Shown in pieces: positions 8,928 through 17,395 of a stretch of 64,000 nucleotides of DNA. A program made the translations under genes and the position numbers. The notes under the pieces were generated by a model, which made no database searches, had not been told where the DNA came from, and saw nothing but the letters and a program-made list of their open reading frames with translations. Every line of letters starts with the position of its first letter. Within the stretch, counting starts at the first letter, position 1. Origin of the DNA: Allopusillimonas ginsengisoli (GTDB taxonomy: Bacteria; Pseudomonadota; Gammaproteobacteria; Burkholderiales; Burkholderiaceae_B); contig NZ_SDQE01000011.1 in the NCBI RefSeq assembly GCF_004153455.1, positions 1 through 64,000 of the forward strand. The letters are read 5' to 3'.

Positions 8928-9482
8928 GTGGACACTACACACAACGCCCTGGCTACGCCAGGGGCCGATGCCGGTCTGGCTGAACGCCATGACGTGATGG
9001 ATGAGGTCGTTGGCCTGACGCCGTCGAATCCACTGTATGCGGTGCGCCATGCACGGGACAAGGTTTCGGCTGCGATGCAAAAGAGCTATGACCTCTTCTT
9101 TGATCCGCAGGGCAAGGGCCTGACCATTCAGGAACGCCTGCTCGTGGCCTTGTACGCCTGCCGCCTTTCCAGGGCGCAGGCGCTGGAAACGCACTATCGC
9201 CAGGCGCTGTCAACCTATGCGCAAGAGTCGGGTGCTGTCATGGCGATCGATGCGGACCAGCTGGATCTGCTGAGCTCCGCGCGGCTGAAGGCGATGCTGG
9301 CGTTCACGCGCAAGCTGATACTGAAACCCGTCGAGGGTGATCAGGCTGCGTTGGCGCCATTGCAGCAAGCGGGCGTTGCAACACCGGACATCGTCACGCT
9401 CGCACAGCTGATCGCGTTTTTGTCGTACCAGATCCGAGTGGCCGCTGGCTTGCGCGCCCTCAAAGCCATGGAGTCGCTATGA
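8928..9482 (+). CDS. CMD-domain protein (Avi_7170-like)
   Basis: A 184-residue soluble alpha-helical protein of the carboxymuconolactone decarboxylase/AhpD fold group. It resembles the CMD-domain family I recall as Avi_7170-type, which occurs next to an alkylhydroperoxidase-like partner. Recognisable stretches are the helix EVVGLTPSNPLYAVRHARDKV and LTIQERLLVALYACRL. It lacks the CxxC of catalytic AhpD, so it may be a structural or accessory subunit. A GGAGGAG ribosome site precedes the GTG start at 8928. Its stop overlaps the next start (ATGA), so the two are coupled. Exact role unknown. Confidence 0.72.
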   Translation: MDTTHNALATPGADAGLAERHDVMDEVVGLTPSNPLYAVRHARDKVSAAMQKSYDLFFDPQGKGLTIQERLLVALYACRLSRAQALETHYRQALSTYAQESGAVMAIDADQLDLLSSARLKAMLAFTRKLILKPVEGDQAALAPLQQAGVATPDIVTLAQLIAFLSYQIRVAAGLRALKAMESL

Positions 9483-10066
9483 GAACCCCGATACAGATCA
9501 ATGGATTCACTAACGAAATGCTGGACTGGAAGGCCTGGCTCGATGTGGTGGATTGCGACAACGCAACCCCGGACCAGATCGAGGTGCTGGAGCTCAGTCA
9601 TCCACAGGCGAAGTCCTCGGATTATTACCTGGTGCTGGCGCATCAGCCCGACATCCTGAGGCAACGTTCGGATGCCTATAACGCCATCATGTACGCGCCT
9701 GGCGGTTTGTCGCGGGCGGACCGTGAGCTGGGCGCGTTGACCGTCTCGCGTATCAACGGGTGTGTGTACTGTTGTTCTGTGCATGCCCAGCGTTATGAGC
9801 AGATGGCCAAGCGTGCCGACACGGTTGCGCAGGTGTTCGACAATCCGTACACCGCAGGCGCCGACGACAGGGAAGAAGCGATTGTTCAGTTCTCGATCAA
9901 ACTGACGGAGTCGCCAGACGATATAGGCCCGCAGGATATGGCGGCGCTGAAGGAGGCTGGCCTGACCGAAGCGGAGATTCTGGACCTGCTGTATGCCAGT
10001 TCAATCTTTGCCTGGGCCAATCGCCTGATGATGAACCTGGGCGAGGCCGTGCATCGCCGAAAATAA
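9479..10066 (+). CDS. AhpD-like alkylhydroperoxidase-domain protein (Avi_7169-like)
   Basis: A 195-residue CMD/AhpD-fold protein. The redox tract is NGCVYCCSVHAQRY in the middle of the protein, which gives the Cys-x2-Cys-x3-His pattern of AhpD-type peroxidatic or disulfide-reducing proteins. It pairs with the upstream CMD protein through an ATGA overlap. Such pairs tend to sit with a flavin monooxygenase and an ABC importer, as here. A role in reducing peroxides or disulfides produced during oxidation of the imported substrate is plausible but inferred. A terminator-like hairpin follows its stop. Confidence 0.8.
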   Translation: MRTPIQINGFTNEMLDWKAWLDVVDCDNATPDQIEVLELSHPQAKSSDYYLVLAHQPDILRQRSDAYNAIMYAPGGLSRADRELGALTVSRINGCVYCCSVHAQRYEQMAKRADTVAQVFDNPYTAGADDREEAIVQFSIKLTESPDDIGPQDMAALKEAGLTEAEILDLLYASSIFAWANRLMMNLGEAVHRRK

Positions 10067-10102
10067 ATCCTAATATATAGGACGATGGTTCTAAAACTTG
10101 AT

Positions 10103-10140
10103 CGTCGCCGCGCATTCGTTTACGATGGCGGCGACGTTTT
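10103..10140 (+). terminator. Rho-independent terminator after the CMD pair
   Basis: CGTCGCCGC at 10103-10111 pairs perfectly with GCGGCGACG at 10128-10136 and is followed by TTTTC. It lies 36 bases after the AhpD-like stop and just before the CoA-transferase gene, separating two transcription units. It also argues against any CoA-transferase start upstream of 10137. Confidence 0.75.
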
Positions 10141-10172
10141 CATTTGTACAGAACCATTTCTCGGGGCATTGC

Positions 10173-11333
10173 ATGAATCAAGAATCCACATTGGAAGGCA
10201 TACGGGTTATAGAAATCTGCAATGTCGCGGCAGGCCCTTTCTGTGGCCTGCTGCTGGCCGACATGGGCGCAGACCTGATCAAGATAGAACACCCGCAGGG
10301 TGGCGATACCTTGCGCAGCTGGGCGCCGATTACGCAAGGCTACAGTGAGAACTTTGCGTCGCTGAACCGAAACAAGCGGTCAGTCACGCTGGATCTGAAA
10401 AACGAACAGGACGTCGCCACCGCGCATGCGTTGATCGCCAGCGCAGATGTGCTGATCGAAAACAACAGGCCAGGCGTAATGGATCGCCTTGGACTGGGCT
10501 ACGAGGCCATGCGGCAAATCAATCCGCGCCTGCTGTATTGCTCCATTTCTGCCTATGGCCAATCGGGCCCGCGCAGCCAGGAAGGCGGTTTCGATCTTAC
10601 CCTGCAGGCCATGAGCGGCCTCATGAGCGTGACCGGCGAGCAGGATGGCGCGCCGGTCAAGTGCGGCGTACCGGTGTGCGACTTTACGGCGGGGCTTTAT
10701 GCGGGCTTTGCGATTGTCTCGGCGCTGCGGGCGGTTGAGCGCGAGGGCAAGGGGGCGCATATTGATGTCTCGATGCTCGGCGCAACGCTGGGTATCGCCG
10801 CTTTGCAAACATCGCAGTACTTCGGCACCGGTGTCAATCCCGAAAAACTTGGCTCCGCGCATCCGCGTAATGCACCCTACCAGGTGTTCCGTTGCCGCGA
10901 TGGCTACTTTGGCATGGCGGCGGGCAACGACTCGCTCTGGAAAGCGGTGTGCGCAACAGTAGGGCGCGAGGATCTGCTTGAAGACAGCCGTTTCGACTCG
11001 ACAACGCTGCGTGCCCGCCACCAGGGTGCGCTGCGAGACCTGCTCGAAGCCATTTTTGCCGGCGATGACGCGCAGGCCTGGCTGCAACGGTTCCGCGCGG
11101 CAGGCGTACCGTGCGCGCCTATCAATACCTATTCAGATGTGCTGGATGATGTTCAGGTGCAGCATATGGATTGGGTGCAGGATGTGGAGTTGCCCAATGG
11201 CGTACGCACCAAAACATTTGTGTCGCCCATTCGGTTCGATGGCCGAACGGCAGATATCGCGCGTCGTCCGCCAGCGCTGGGGGAGCACAATGAAGAGGTG
11301 CTCGCCGCCATGACCGATGCGCGGAGCGCCTGA
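10173..11333 (+). CDS. Class III (CaiB/BaiF) CoA-transferase
   Basis: A 386-residue cytoplasmic enzyme that moves CoA between carboxylic acids, class III (formyl-CoA transferase / CaiB fold). Family tracts are LEGIRVIEICNVAAGPF at the start, LLADMGADLIKIEHPQGGD, and NKRSVTLDLK. The catalytic aspartate is expected near residue 170 in the tract CDFTAGLYA. The start at 10173 is downstream of the terminator; an in-frame start at 10098 would fall inside it. TGATG overlap with the crotonase gene makes a two-gene unit with the thiol dioxygenase next. The acid substrate is unknown. Confidence 0.9.
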   Translation: MNQESTLEGIRVIEICNVAAGPFCGLLLADMGADLIKIEHPQGGDTLRSWAPITQGYSENFASLNRNKRSVTLDLKNEQDVATAHALIASADVLIENNRPGVMDRLGLGYEAMRQINPRLLYCSISAYGQSGPRSQEGGFDLTLQAMSGLMSVTGEQDGAPVKCGVPVCDFTAGLYAGFAIVSALRAVEREGKGAHIDVSMLGATLGIAALQTSQYFGTGVNPEKLGSAHPRNAPYQVFRCRDGYFGMAAGNDSLWKAVCATVGREDLLEDSRFDSTTLRARHQGALRDLLEAIFAGDDAQAWLQRFRAAGVPCAPINTYSDVLDDVQVQHMDWVQDVELPNGVRTKTFVSPIRFDGRTADIARRPPALGEHNEEVLAAMTDARSA

Positions 11334-12058
11334 TGGGTAGCGATGCAGTATTGCGGATCAGCCGGGATGTGGATTGCTGGGTGTTCACGCTGAATCGGCC
11401 TCAGAAACGCAATGCCTTGTCTGCCGAACTGGTCGAAGCCTTGCTTGCGGCACTGGATGAGGCGCATCGCGACCAGGTACCGCTGCTGGTCTTTCAGGGC
11501 GAGGGCAAGAACTTTTCCGCAGGCTTTGATTTTACGGGCCATGAAGATGAAAGCGAAGGCGATTTGCTGCTGCGCTTCGTGCGCATCGAGACGCTGCTTG
11601 AAGCCATTGCCGGTTCATCGAGCATGACCCTGGGGCTGTGTCATGGGCGCAACTTTGGCGCAGGCGTGGATATATTCGCTGCCTGTCGGCGGCGAGTGTG
11701 CACGCCGGATGCCGGCTTTCGCATGCCTGGCCTGAAGTTTGGGCTTGTATTGGGAACACGGCGCTTTCGAGATATTGTCGGCGCAGGGCACGCCTTGTCC
11801 ATACTCGGCGAGGCCAAGGCGTTTGATGCCGATGCCGCAGCGCGCATGGCGTTTGCGCACGAGGTGGTCGCGCAGCGCGAATGGCCGCAGGTCATTGCGC
11901 AGTGCCGCGAGGCTGCGCTGGCGTTGTCGCCCGAAACACGCGGGCGCCTGTATCGCGTTGTAGACGGGCGATCGTTCAATGATGATATGGCCGAGCTGGT
12001 GTATTCGGCGGCGCAACCGGGCATCAAGCAGCGTATTGCTCAATACCTGGCGGGCTAG
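11333..12058 (+). CDS. Enoyl-CoA hydratase/isomerase-family (crotonase) protein with altered active site
   Basis: A 241-residue crotonase-fold protein. Oxyanion-hole tracts are visible (NFSAGFDF at about 60-67 and HGRNFGAGVD at about 104-113). The usual Pro-Glu that supplies a catalytic glutamate in hydratases is Pro-Gly here (MPGLKFG near 131-137), so simple enoyl-CoA hydration is doubtful; decarboxylase, hydrolase or isomerase chemistry is possible. The start overlaps the CoA-transferase stop (TGATG), so it presumably acts on that enzyme's CoA ester. At 241 residues it is slightly shorter than typical hydratases. Confidence 0.85.
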   Translation: MGSDAVLRISRDVDCWVFTLNRPQKRNALSAELVEALLAALDEAHRDQVPLLVFQGEGKNFSAGFDFTGHEDESEGDLLLRFVRIETLLEAIAGSSSMTLGLCHGRNFGAGVDIFAACRRRVCTPDAGFRMPGLKFGLVLGTRRFRDIVGAGHALSILGEAKAFDADAAARMAFAHEVVAQREWPQVIAQCREAALALSPETRGRLYRVVDGRSFNDDMAELVYSAAQPGIKQRIAQYLAG

Positions 12059-12135
12059 CGGTTCGGCGGTATCGTGGGCTGCCATGCGGCGCCTGGGGTG
12101 TATATGTTTGAAGCGGACCACACGGAGGACAACGG

Positions 12136-12744
12136 ATGGACACTGATATAAGCCGCTTGCGGCGTTTCGTACTCAAGGCAACCGAACTGACAGACGCGCA
12201 TGGGCAGCTTGATACGCCTGCGCCGGGCCTGTTCGATGCATTTCAGGAATTGGTGTCTCATGATGATTGGCTGCCGGATTCCTGTACGGTTCCACATCCT
12301 GAATTCTACCAGCAGTACCTGCTGCATTGTGATCCGCGGGAGCGCTTTTCCATCGTCAGCTTTGTATGGGGGCCGGGGCAGCAAACGCCGGTGCATGACC
12401 ACACCGTCTGGGGTTGCGTGGGCATGCTGCGAGGCGCGGAGATGAGCCAGCGCTACGCGCGTAGCGCAGACGGCAGGTATGCGCCCGATGGCGAGGCGGT
12501 TCGCCTGGCGCCCGGGCAGATAGAGGTGCTGTCTCCTCAAGAGGGCGACATTCACCGTGTGTGGAATGCGTTGGAAGACCGTACATCCATCAGCATTCAT
12601 CTATACGGGGGCAATATCGGCGCGGTTGCCCGTAGCGTGTTCGATCCTGATAGCGGGCTGGCAAAGCGCTTTGTATCAGGGTATTCGTCGCAAGTTGTGC
12701 CTAACCTCTGGGACCGTTCGGCCGAAATACGCGCGCAGGGTTAG
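12136..12744 (+). CDS. Cysteine dioxygenase-type thiol dioxygenase (3-mercaptopropionate dioxygenase-like)
   Basis: A 202-residue cupin iron enzyme that oxidises a thiol to a sulfinic acid with O2. Iron ligands are His87, His89 (TPVHDHT) and His140 (GDIHRVWN); His155 and Tyr157 (SIHLYGGN) match the catalytic pair of cysteine dioxygenase. The region YQQYLLH (58-64) suggests the Gln-type subgroup that prefers 3-mercaptopropionate over cysteine. Cys94 falls where mammalian CDO has the cysteine that crosslinks to Tyr157. An AGGAC site precedes ATG 12136. It follows the CoA-transferase/crotonase pair by 77 bases and precedes the IclR gene, suggesting a thiol-acid pathway. Confidence 0.88.
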   Translation: MDTDISRLRRFVLKATELTDAHGQLDTPAPGLFDAFQELVSHDDWLPDSCTVPHPEFYQQYLLHCDPRERFSIVSFVWGPGQQTPVHDHTVWGCVGMLRGAEMSQRYARSADGRYAPDGEAVRLAPGQIEVLSPQEGDIHRVWNALEDRTSISIHLYGGNIGAVARSVFDPDSGLAKRFVSGYSSQVVPNLWDRSAEIRAQG

Positions 12745-12748
12745 CGGG

Positions 12749-13507
12749 ATGGACAAGACACTCTTGAAAGGGCTGATGGTGCTCGAAGCGGTGACGGATG
12801 TCGAGCGTCGGCCCCGCACGATTGACGAGCTGGCGGCGGTGGTGGGCCTGACACGCAGCAACACGCATCGCACCCTGCAAACGCTCATCCACGCGGGATA
12901 TGTTGTCAAGGATGAGGCGGGTGGCGGCTATCGTGGCACGATACGGCTGTTCGAGCTGGGTGCGCGCCAGTTGGCGCAGCTGGATATCCGCAAGCTGGCG
13001 GCCCCCTCCATGCAGGGGCTGGCGGACCATACGGGCGAGACGGTGCACTTGTCCGTGCTGGATGGCTTTGATGTCGTGTATGTAGACAAGATAGAGTCGC
13101 CTCAGCCGATACGGGCTTATTCCATGGTGGGCGGGCGCGCGCCTGCCTATGCAGTGGCTACGGGCAAGGCGCTGCTTGCTCACCAGTCGGATGCTTATTT
13201 CACGCAGCATGCGGATGCGTTGATCGCGCATACCAAGGCTACCTGCACCTCCTTGGCGATGCTGCAAAAAGAGCTGCTCAAGACCCGCAGGCAAGGCTAT
13301 GCCGTCAATCGCGGAGAATGGCGCGAGGGTGTGGGCGGTGTCGCGGTTGCCGTGTTCAACCACTTGGGCGAGCCTGCGGCCGCAGTGGGCATTTCGGGCC
13401 CGCTCGACAGGCTTACTTCGGCGCAGATGAAGAAGTTCGCGCCAATAGTCGTACAGTGCGCGAAGGCGATCTCGCACAACATGGGATATCGCGCCGAGCA
13501 GATCTGA
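12749..13507 (+). CDS. IclR-family transcriptional regulator
   Basis: A 252-residue regulator with an N-terminal winged helix (RTIDELAAVVGLTRSNTHR at about 28-46) and a C-terminal GAF-like IclR effector domain (ETVHLSVLDGFDVVYVDKIES; YSMVGGRAPAYAVATGKALLA). The ATG at 12749 is 4 bases after the dioxygenase stop, so it is the last gene of the CoA-transferase unit and probably controls it. IclR proteins usually respond to small carboxylic or aromatic acids. Its stop abuts the convergent mnmH stop with no gap. Confidence 0.92.
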   Translation: MDKTLLKGLMVLEAVTDVERRPRTIDELAAVVGLTRSNTHRTLQTLIHAGYVVKDEAGGGYRGTIRLFELGARQLAQLDIRKLAAPSMQGLADHTGETVHLSVLDGFDVVYVDKIESPQPIRAYSMVGGRAPAYAVATGKALLAHQSDAYFTQHADALIAHTKATCTSLAMLQKELLKTRRQGYAVNRGEWREGVGGVAVAVFNHLGEPAAAVGISGPLDRLTSAQMKKFAPIVVQCAKAISHNMGYRAEQI

Positions 13508-14608
13508 TCAGGTTCGGGCAGCGCATGCGCGCAGATAGTCCGCAACGGCAGACCGGTCGCCGCTGAAGGCTATGCGCGCCGCCTTGCCCCGGCGCTGATA
13601 GGTATACATGGGATCGTAGTAATCCCGCAGCAGGCCTTCTATCCAGGCACGGTGATGTTCAACGCCGCCGTCGCGCAATTGCACGGACAGCGCGTCATCC
13701 ATCAGGGTGGCCAGGCGGCGATAGTTTTCATGGCCCAGACGCTTGATGATTTTTGCAAGGCTTGCGCGAAGGCGCTGCGCAAACAGGCACAGGCCGGCCT
13801 CCTGGCCATGCAAGGTGGTGAATTCGCCGGCCAGGTCGATGACATAGTCCTCAAGGATGCGCTGCACGCGGTTCTCGAAACTGTCTTCCAGCCAGACCAG
13901 GGGATAATGCTGCATGTTCTGGTAGAGCGCCGCAGGCAGGAAGCAACTGCCAACTGTGCGCCCTTCTTCTTCGAGCGCAAACTGACGCATGCCGCGCGCA
14001 CGCTTTTTGAGCAGTTCAACGGCCAGCGCGTTTTCGAAGTCTATCTGCGCAGGTTGCGGCGTGGCATGTTTGCCAAAGCTGGAGCCGCGATGGTGCGCCA
14101 GGCCTTCCAGGTCCAGACTATTGTCGAGTTCGGCAAGCAACGCCGTTTTGCCGCTGCCGGTCAGGCCGCCCACCAGGACGAATGCGCACTGTCCGAGCGC
14201 CTGGTCAATTTGCTGAATCAAATAGTTTCGCAAAGACTTATAGCCGCCCAGGACACGCGGATACTGCACGCCTGCCTCGCGTAGCCACTGCTGGGCGATC
14301 TGCGAGCGCAGGCCGCCCCGAAAGCAGTAGAGATAGCCTTCAGGGTGTTGGCGGGCAAAGTTGGCCCAGGCTGCGATGCGCGCGTCGCGCCGTTCGCCGG
14401 ATACCAGTTGCTGCCCCAAGGCGATGGCGCAGTCCTGGCCTTGTTGCTTGTACATGATGCCGACCGCCTGCCGCTCTTCGTCGTTCATGAGTGGCAGGTT
14501 GCTGGCCGCCGGAAAGGCACCCTTGCCAAACTCCACGGGGGCGCGCACATCCATGAGCGGAATATCGTCAATGAAGAGGCGGCGATAGTCGCGGGTGTCA
14601 TCGCGCAT
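13508..14608 (-). CDS. mnmH: tRNA 2-selenouridine synthase
   Basis: A 366-residue enzyme (also called SelU/YbbB) that converts 2-thiouridine to 2-selenouridine at the wobble position of some tRNAs, via geranylation, using selenophosphate. An N-terminal rhodanese domain has the active cysteine in YCFRGG (Cys95). It is followed by a P-loop GLTGSGKT at about 148-155. Length matches the family. Its start overlaps the selD stop (ATGA), so SelD supplies selenophosphate to it directly. No selA or selB is in the window. Confidence 0.95.
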   Translation of the reverse strand: MRDDTRDYRRLFIDDIPLMDVRAPVEFGKGAFPAASNLPLMNDEERQAVGIMYKQQGQDCAIALGQQLVSGERRDARIAAWANFARQHPEGYLYCFRGGLRSQIAQQWLREAGVQYPRVLGGYKSLRNYLIQQIDQALGQCAFVLVGGLTGSGKTALLAELDNSLDLEGLAHHRGSSFGKHATPQPAQIDFENALAVELLKKRARGMRQFALEEEGRTVGSCFLPAALYQNMQHYPLVWLEDSFENRVQRILEDYVIDLAGEFTTLHGQEAGLCLFAQRLRASLAKIIKRLGHENYRRLATLMDDALSVQLRDGGVEHHRAWIEGLLRDYYDPMYTYQRRGKAARIAFSGDRSAVADYLRACAART

Positions 14609-15642
14609 CAGGCAACCACCACCGAATGTACGCCACGTTGGGCAAAGTGGCCGATGGGCGTAAGTGTCAGGCCCTGCGCGGCGGCAACGCTGAGAAATGG
14701 CGTAACGCTGTCAGGCGCCACGGCAACCAGCAAGCCACCGCTGGTCTGTGGATCGCACAGCAGCTGCTTCCACGCCGCGGGCAAAGGCGCAACGCGGTGA
14801 CCATAGCTGTCGAAGTTGCGTTGCGTGCCGCCCGGCACGCAGCCTTGCTCAAGATAGTGCGCCACACTATCCAGACGCGGAATGTCGGCATAGTTCACGT
14901 GGGCCGTCAGCCCACTGCCGTCCGCCATTTCGATCAAATGGCCAAGCAGCCCGAAGCCAGTCACGTCTGTCATGGCCTTGACGCCGGGGAGCGTGCCGAA
15001 CTGCGCGCCTGCCACGTTCGGCGTACACATCCAGTCTCTTGCCACGTTGATGTCCGCTTCGCGCAGCTTTCCTTTTTTTTCCGCGGTCGTCAGAATGCCC
15101 ACGCCCAGCGGTTTGGTCAGGAACAGCGCGCATCCTTCGGTGGCGGTGTCGTTGCGCTTGAGCTGTGCGCGGTTCACGTGGCCGGTGACGGCCAGGCCGA
15201 ATATGGGTTCGGGCGCGTCGATGGAATGGCCGCCGGCCAGGGCAATGCCGGCCGCATCACAGGCCGCGCGTCCGCCGCGCACGACGTCTCGCGCGACCTC
15301 GGGCGGGAGCACGTTGACGGGCCAGCCCAGGATGGCGATGGCCATGATCGGCGTGCCGCCCATGGCATAGATGTCGCTGATGGCGTTGGTGGCGGCAATG
15401 CGCCCGAAGTCAAAGGGGTCGTCGACGATGGGCATAAAAAAATCAGTGGTGGAAACAATGCCGCGCTCCGCATCAATGCCATAGACCGCCGCATCGTCGC
15501 GCGACGCATTGCCCACCCAAAGATTGGCATCGTGCGACTGCGAGCCGCTGCCCGCGAGAATGATGTCGAGCACTTTGGGTGAGATTTTGCAGCCACAGCC
15601 AGCACCGTGGCTGTACTGTGTAAGGCGGATGGGTTGGGACAT
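14608..15642 (-). CDS. selD: Selenide, water dikinase
   Basis: A 344-residue enzyme that makes selenophosphate from selenide and ATP. The catalytic tract near the N-terminus is GAGCGCK, with Cys16 and Lys19 matching the E. coli active-site pair; it is a cysteine, not a selenocysteine, form. The ATP-binding tracts are typical ([37 protein letters not shown]). Coupled to mnmH by ATGA overlap. Length and sequence are ordinary for the family. Confidence 0.96.
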   Translation of the reverse strand: MSQPIRLTQYSHGAGCGCKISPKVLDIILAGSGSQSHDANLWVGNASRDDAAVYGIDAERGIVSTTDFFMPIVDDPFDFGRIAATNAISDIYAMGGTPIMAIAILGWPVNVLPPEVARDVVRGGRAACDAAGIALAGGHSIDAPEPIFGLAVTGHVNRAQLKRNDTATEGCALFLTKPLGVGILTTAEKKGKLREADINVARDWMCTPNVAGAQFGTLPGVKAMTDVTGFGLLGHLIEMADGSGLTAHVNYADIPRLDSVAHYLEQGCVPGGTQRNFDSYGHRVAPLPAAWKQLLCDPQTSGGLLVAVAPDSVTPFLSVAAAQGLTLTPIGHFAQRGVHSVVVA

Positions 15643-15706
15643 GGGGCGCTGCTCCTGCGTTGATGGCTGTCAGGAATTGTACTCAGCGCCGCCAGAAAGG
15701 TTTTCT

Positions 15707-16105
15707 TTATTCCACGCGCACGTCAACACGCCTGGCGCTTTCCTGCATCAGCTTGGGTATCCGCACGTGCAGGACGCCTGCGTTGAATGATGCGCGGACC
15801 TTGTCGGCATCGAGGTCGCGCGACAGCGTGAAAATGCGTTGGTAGTGTGCGCTGGTGATCTCGGTATGAATGGGTTGCATGCTCTGGATCGATCCGAGCT
15901 CAATAGTGCCCTGGATGGTGAGGGCATTGTTCTGGATATGAATGGAGATCTGTTCTTTTGGCACGCCGGGAAGATCGGCCCACAGGGTAATGCCGTTGTC
16001 GTCTTCGTAGACGTCGACAGCAGGCGTCATGGGTTCAGGCTTGTCGTCGCGTTCGTGGGCGGAATCAGAAGCGTGCGCAGCGGTGCCGGGATTGATATCG
16101 ACCAT
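15707..16105 (-). CDS. Small heat-shock protein (Hsp20/alpha-crystallin)
   Basis: A 132-residue ATP-independent chaperone. The alpha-crystallin domain spans about 30-120, with the strand AGVLHVRIPK near the end matching the family G-V-L motif. The C-terminal tail is short and has only a weak VDV in place of I-x-I. An AAGGAG ribosome site precedes ATG 16105. It lies 12 bases after the other Hsp20 gene, forming a pair that probably makes mixed oligomers. Confidence 0.9.
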   Translation of the reverse strand: MVDINPGTAAHASDSAHERDDKPEPMTPAVDVYEDDNGITLWADLPGVPKEQISIHIQNNALTIQGTIELGSIQSMQPIHTEITSAHYQRIFTLSRDLDADKVRASFNAGVLHVRIPKLMQESARRVDVRVE

Positions 16106-16117
16106 GTATCGCTCCTT

Positions 16118-16558
16118 TTACTGGACAGGAATGTTTCGCGTCAGTGTGGTTTGCAGGCGCTGCAGGCTGATGCGCAGGACGCCGTCTCGATAGCTCGCAT
16201 CCACCTGCGCCTCGTCGGTATCGTCCGGCAGGGTGATGACGCGTCGAAAACGGCCGGAGAACCGTTCGTCGATATGCAACGTGCAGTGATCGGACTCGGC
16301 AGGCGGTTCGGTTTTGCGCGACCCCGACACGATCAGTACGCCTTTTTCGATCTGAACGTCGATGTCGGCGGGCTTGATGCCTGGGACAAAGAGATAGACG
16401 TGTACAGCCTCTGGGGTGCTGCTCATGTTCATCGCCGGAAAACCGCCCCAGTTTGAGCCCCTTATCGTGGGCGCGAAACCGAAAGCCTGCTGCATGTCGC
16501 GCTGCATGCGGTCCAGCTCGACGAAGATATTGCGTGGAAGGTGTGATCGGTAGCTCAT
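16118..16558 (-). CDS. Small heat-shock protein (Hsp20/alpha-crystallin)
   Basis: A 146-residue alpha-crystallin-domain chaperone, first gene of the Hsp20 pair. The core has the pattern PGIKPADIDVQIEKGVLIVSG and YRDGVLRISLQR, and the C-terminus has IPV, the I-x-I/V motif that links dimers into larger oligomers. N-terminal region NIFVELDRMQRDMQQAFG is typical. A small hairpin (GGCTG/CAGCC) occurs upstream of the GGAG site, but I see no clear sigma-32 promoter or thermometer. Confidence 0.92.
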   Translation of the reverse strand: MSYRSHLPRNIFVELDRMQRDMQQAFGFAPTIRGSNWGGFPAMNMSSTPEAVHVYLFVPGIKPADIDVQIEKGVLIVSGSRKTEPPAESDHCTLHIDERFSGRFRRVITLPDDTDEAQVDASYRDGVLRISLQRLQTTLTRNIPVQ

Positions 16559-16636
16559 GGTGCCTCCAGTGAGGGCTGATGTGCAGCCGTCAGACCAGCA
16601 TATTTCGTGCCAGGGCCGGGCAAGGTCTGTGGTGAA

Positions 16637-17317
16637 TCAGCCGTCGTGAAAGGTTACGAACTCGCTGAGCGCCATGCGTGCGGGTTGAAAGCGGTTGGCG
16701 GGGCAGTCGGGGTCTTCGTAGCCCATGGATATCCCGCAGACGATGGTTTGGTCGTCCGGAATGCTGAGCAGTTTCTTGACGATATCGGGATAGTTGGCCA
16801 GTGCGGCCTGCGGGCAGGTATGAAGGCCAAAGCCGCGCGCAGCGACCATAATGTTCTGCAGGAACATGCCATAGTCCAGCCAGCTGCCTTTTTCCAGATC
16901 GCTGTCTATGGCAAATAAAAAAACGACGGGTGCGTCAAAAAATTCGAAGTTGCGGCGATGTTGCAGCGAGCTGGCCTGCCGGTCGCCCTTTTGTATGCCC
17001 AGGGTGCGGTACAAGCCCCAGCCGGTTGCGCGGCGGCGTTCGAGGTAAGGGCTGCGCCACTGCACGGGGTAATACTCATATTCGCGTTGCGAGGGCAGCC
17101 CCTGTTCATGCGCCGCCACCAGCTGGCGAGATAGCGTGTCGCGCAAGGCGCCCTGTACAACATGTACTTTCCAGGGCTGAATGTTGCTCCCGCTGGGCGC
17201 GCTGGCCGCGATCTGCAAAATGCGGTCAATCAGTTCGCGATCGACATCGCGGGGCAGGAAGCCTCGCACGCTTCTGCGGGAGGTGATGGCGTCGGCAACA
17301 GCGGTGTGGGCGGGCAT
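16637..17317 (-). CDS. Nitroreductase-family FMN oxidoreductase
   Basis: A 226-residue FMN-dependent NAD(P)H oxidoreductase of the nitroreductase family. Family tracts are ITSRRSVRGFLPRDVD near the N-terminus (FMN phosphate contact), AASAPSGSNIQPWKVHVV, and the C-terminal GISMGYEDP. ATG 17317 has a GGAG site 8 bases upstream and aligns with family starts; a longer frame to 17377 lacks support. Physiological substrate unknown; such enzymes reduce nitroaromatics, quinones or flavins. It stands alone between the Hsp20 pair and nat. Confidence 0.9.
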   Translation of the reverse strand: MPAHTAVADAITSRRSVRGFLPRDVDRELIDRILQIAASAPSGSNIQPWKVHVVQGALRDTLSRQLVAAHEQGLPSQREYEYYPVQWRSPYLERRRATGWGLYRTLGIQKGDRQASSLQHRRNFEFFDAPVVFLFAIDSDLEKGSWLDYGMFLQNIMVAARGFGLHTCPQAALANYPDIVKKLLSIPDDQTIVCGISMGYEDPDCPANRFQPARMALSEFVTFHDG

Positions 17318-17395
17318 GGCGGCTCCGGGTGGGCGGAAAAAGACGATCCGTAGCGTGGGGCGCGGCGCATCTCGCACGGCGCCCCTGTCATGATA

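Noticed and set aside
14608-15642. Selenocysteine form of SelD
   Set aside because: The active-site position is encoded as Cys and no in-frame UGA is needed.
16559-16636. ROSE-type RNA thermometer upstream of Hsp20
   Set aside because: Only a small GGCTG/CAGCC hairpin is visible; the anti-Shine-Dalgarno pairing typical of ROSE is not clear.
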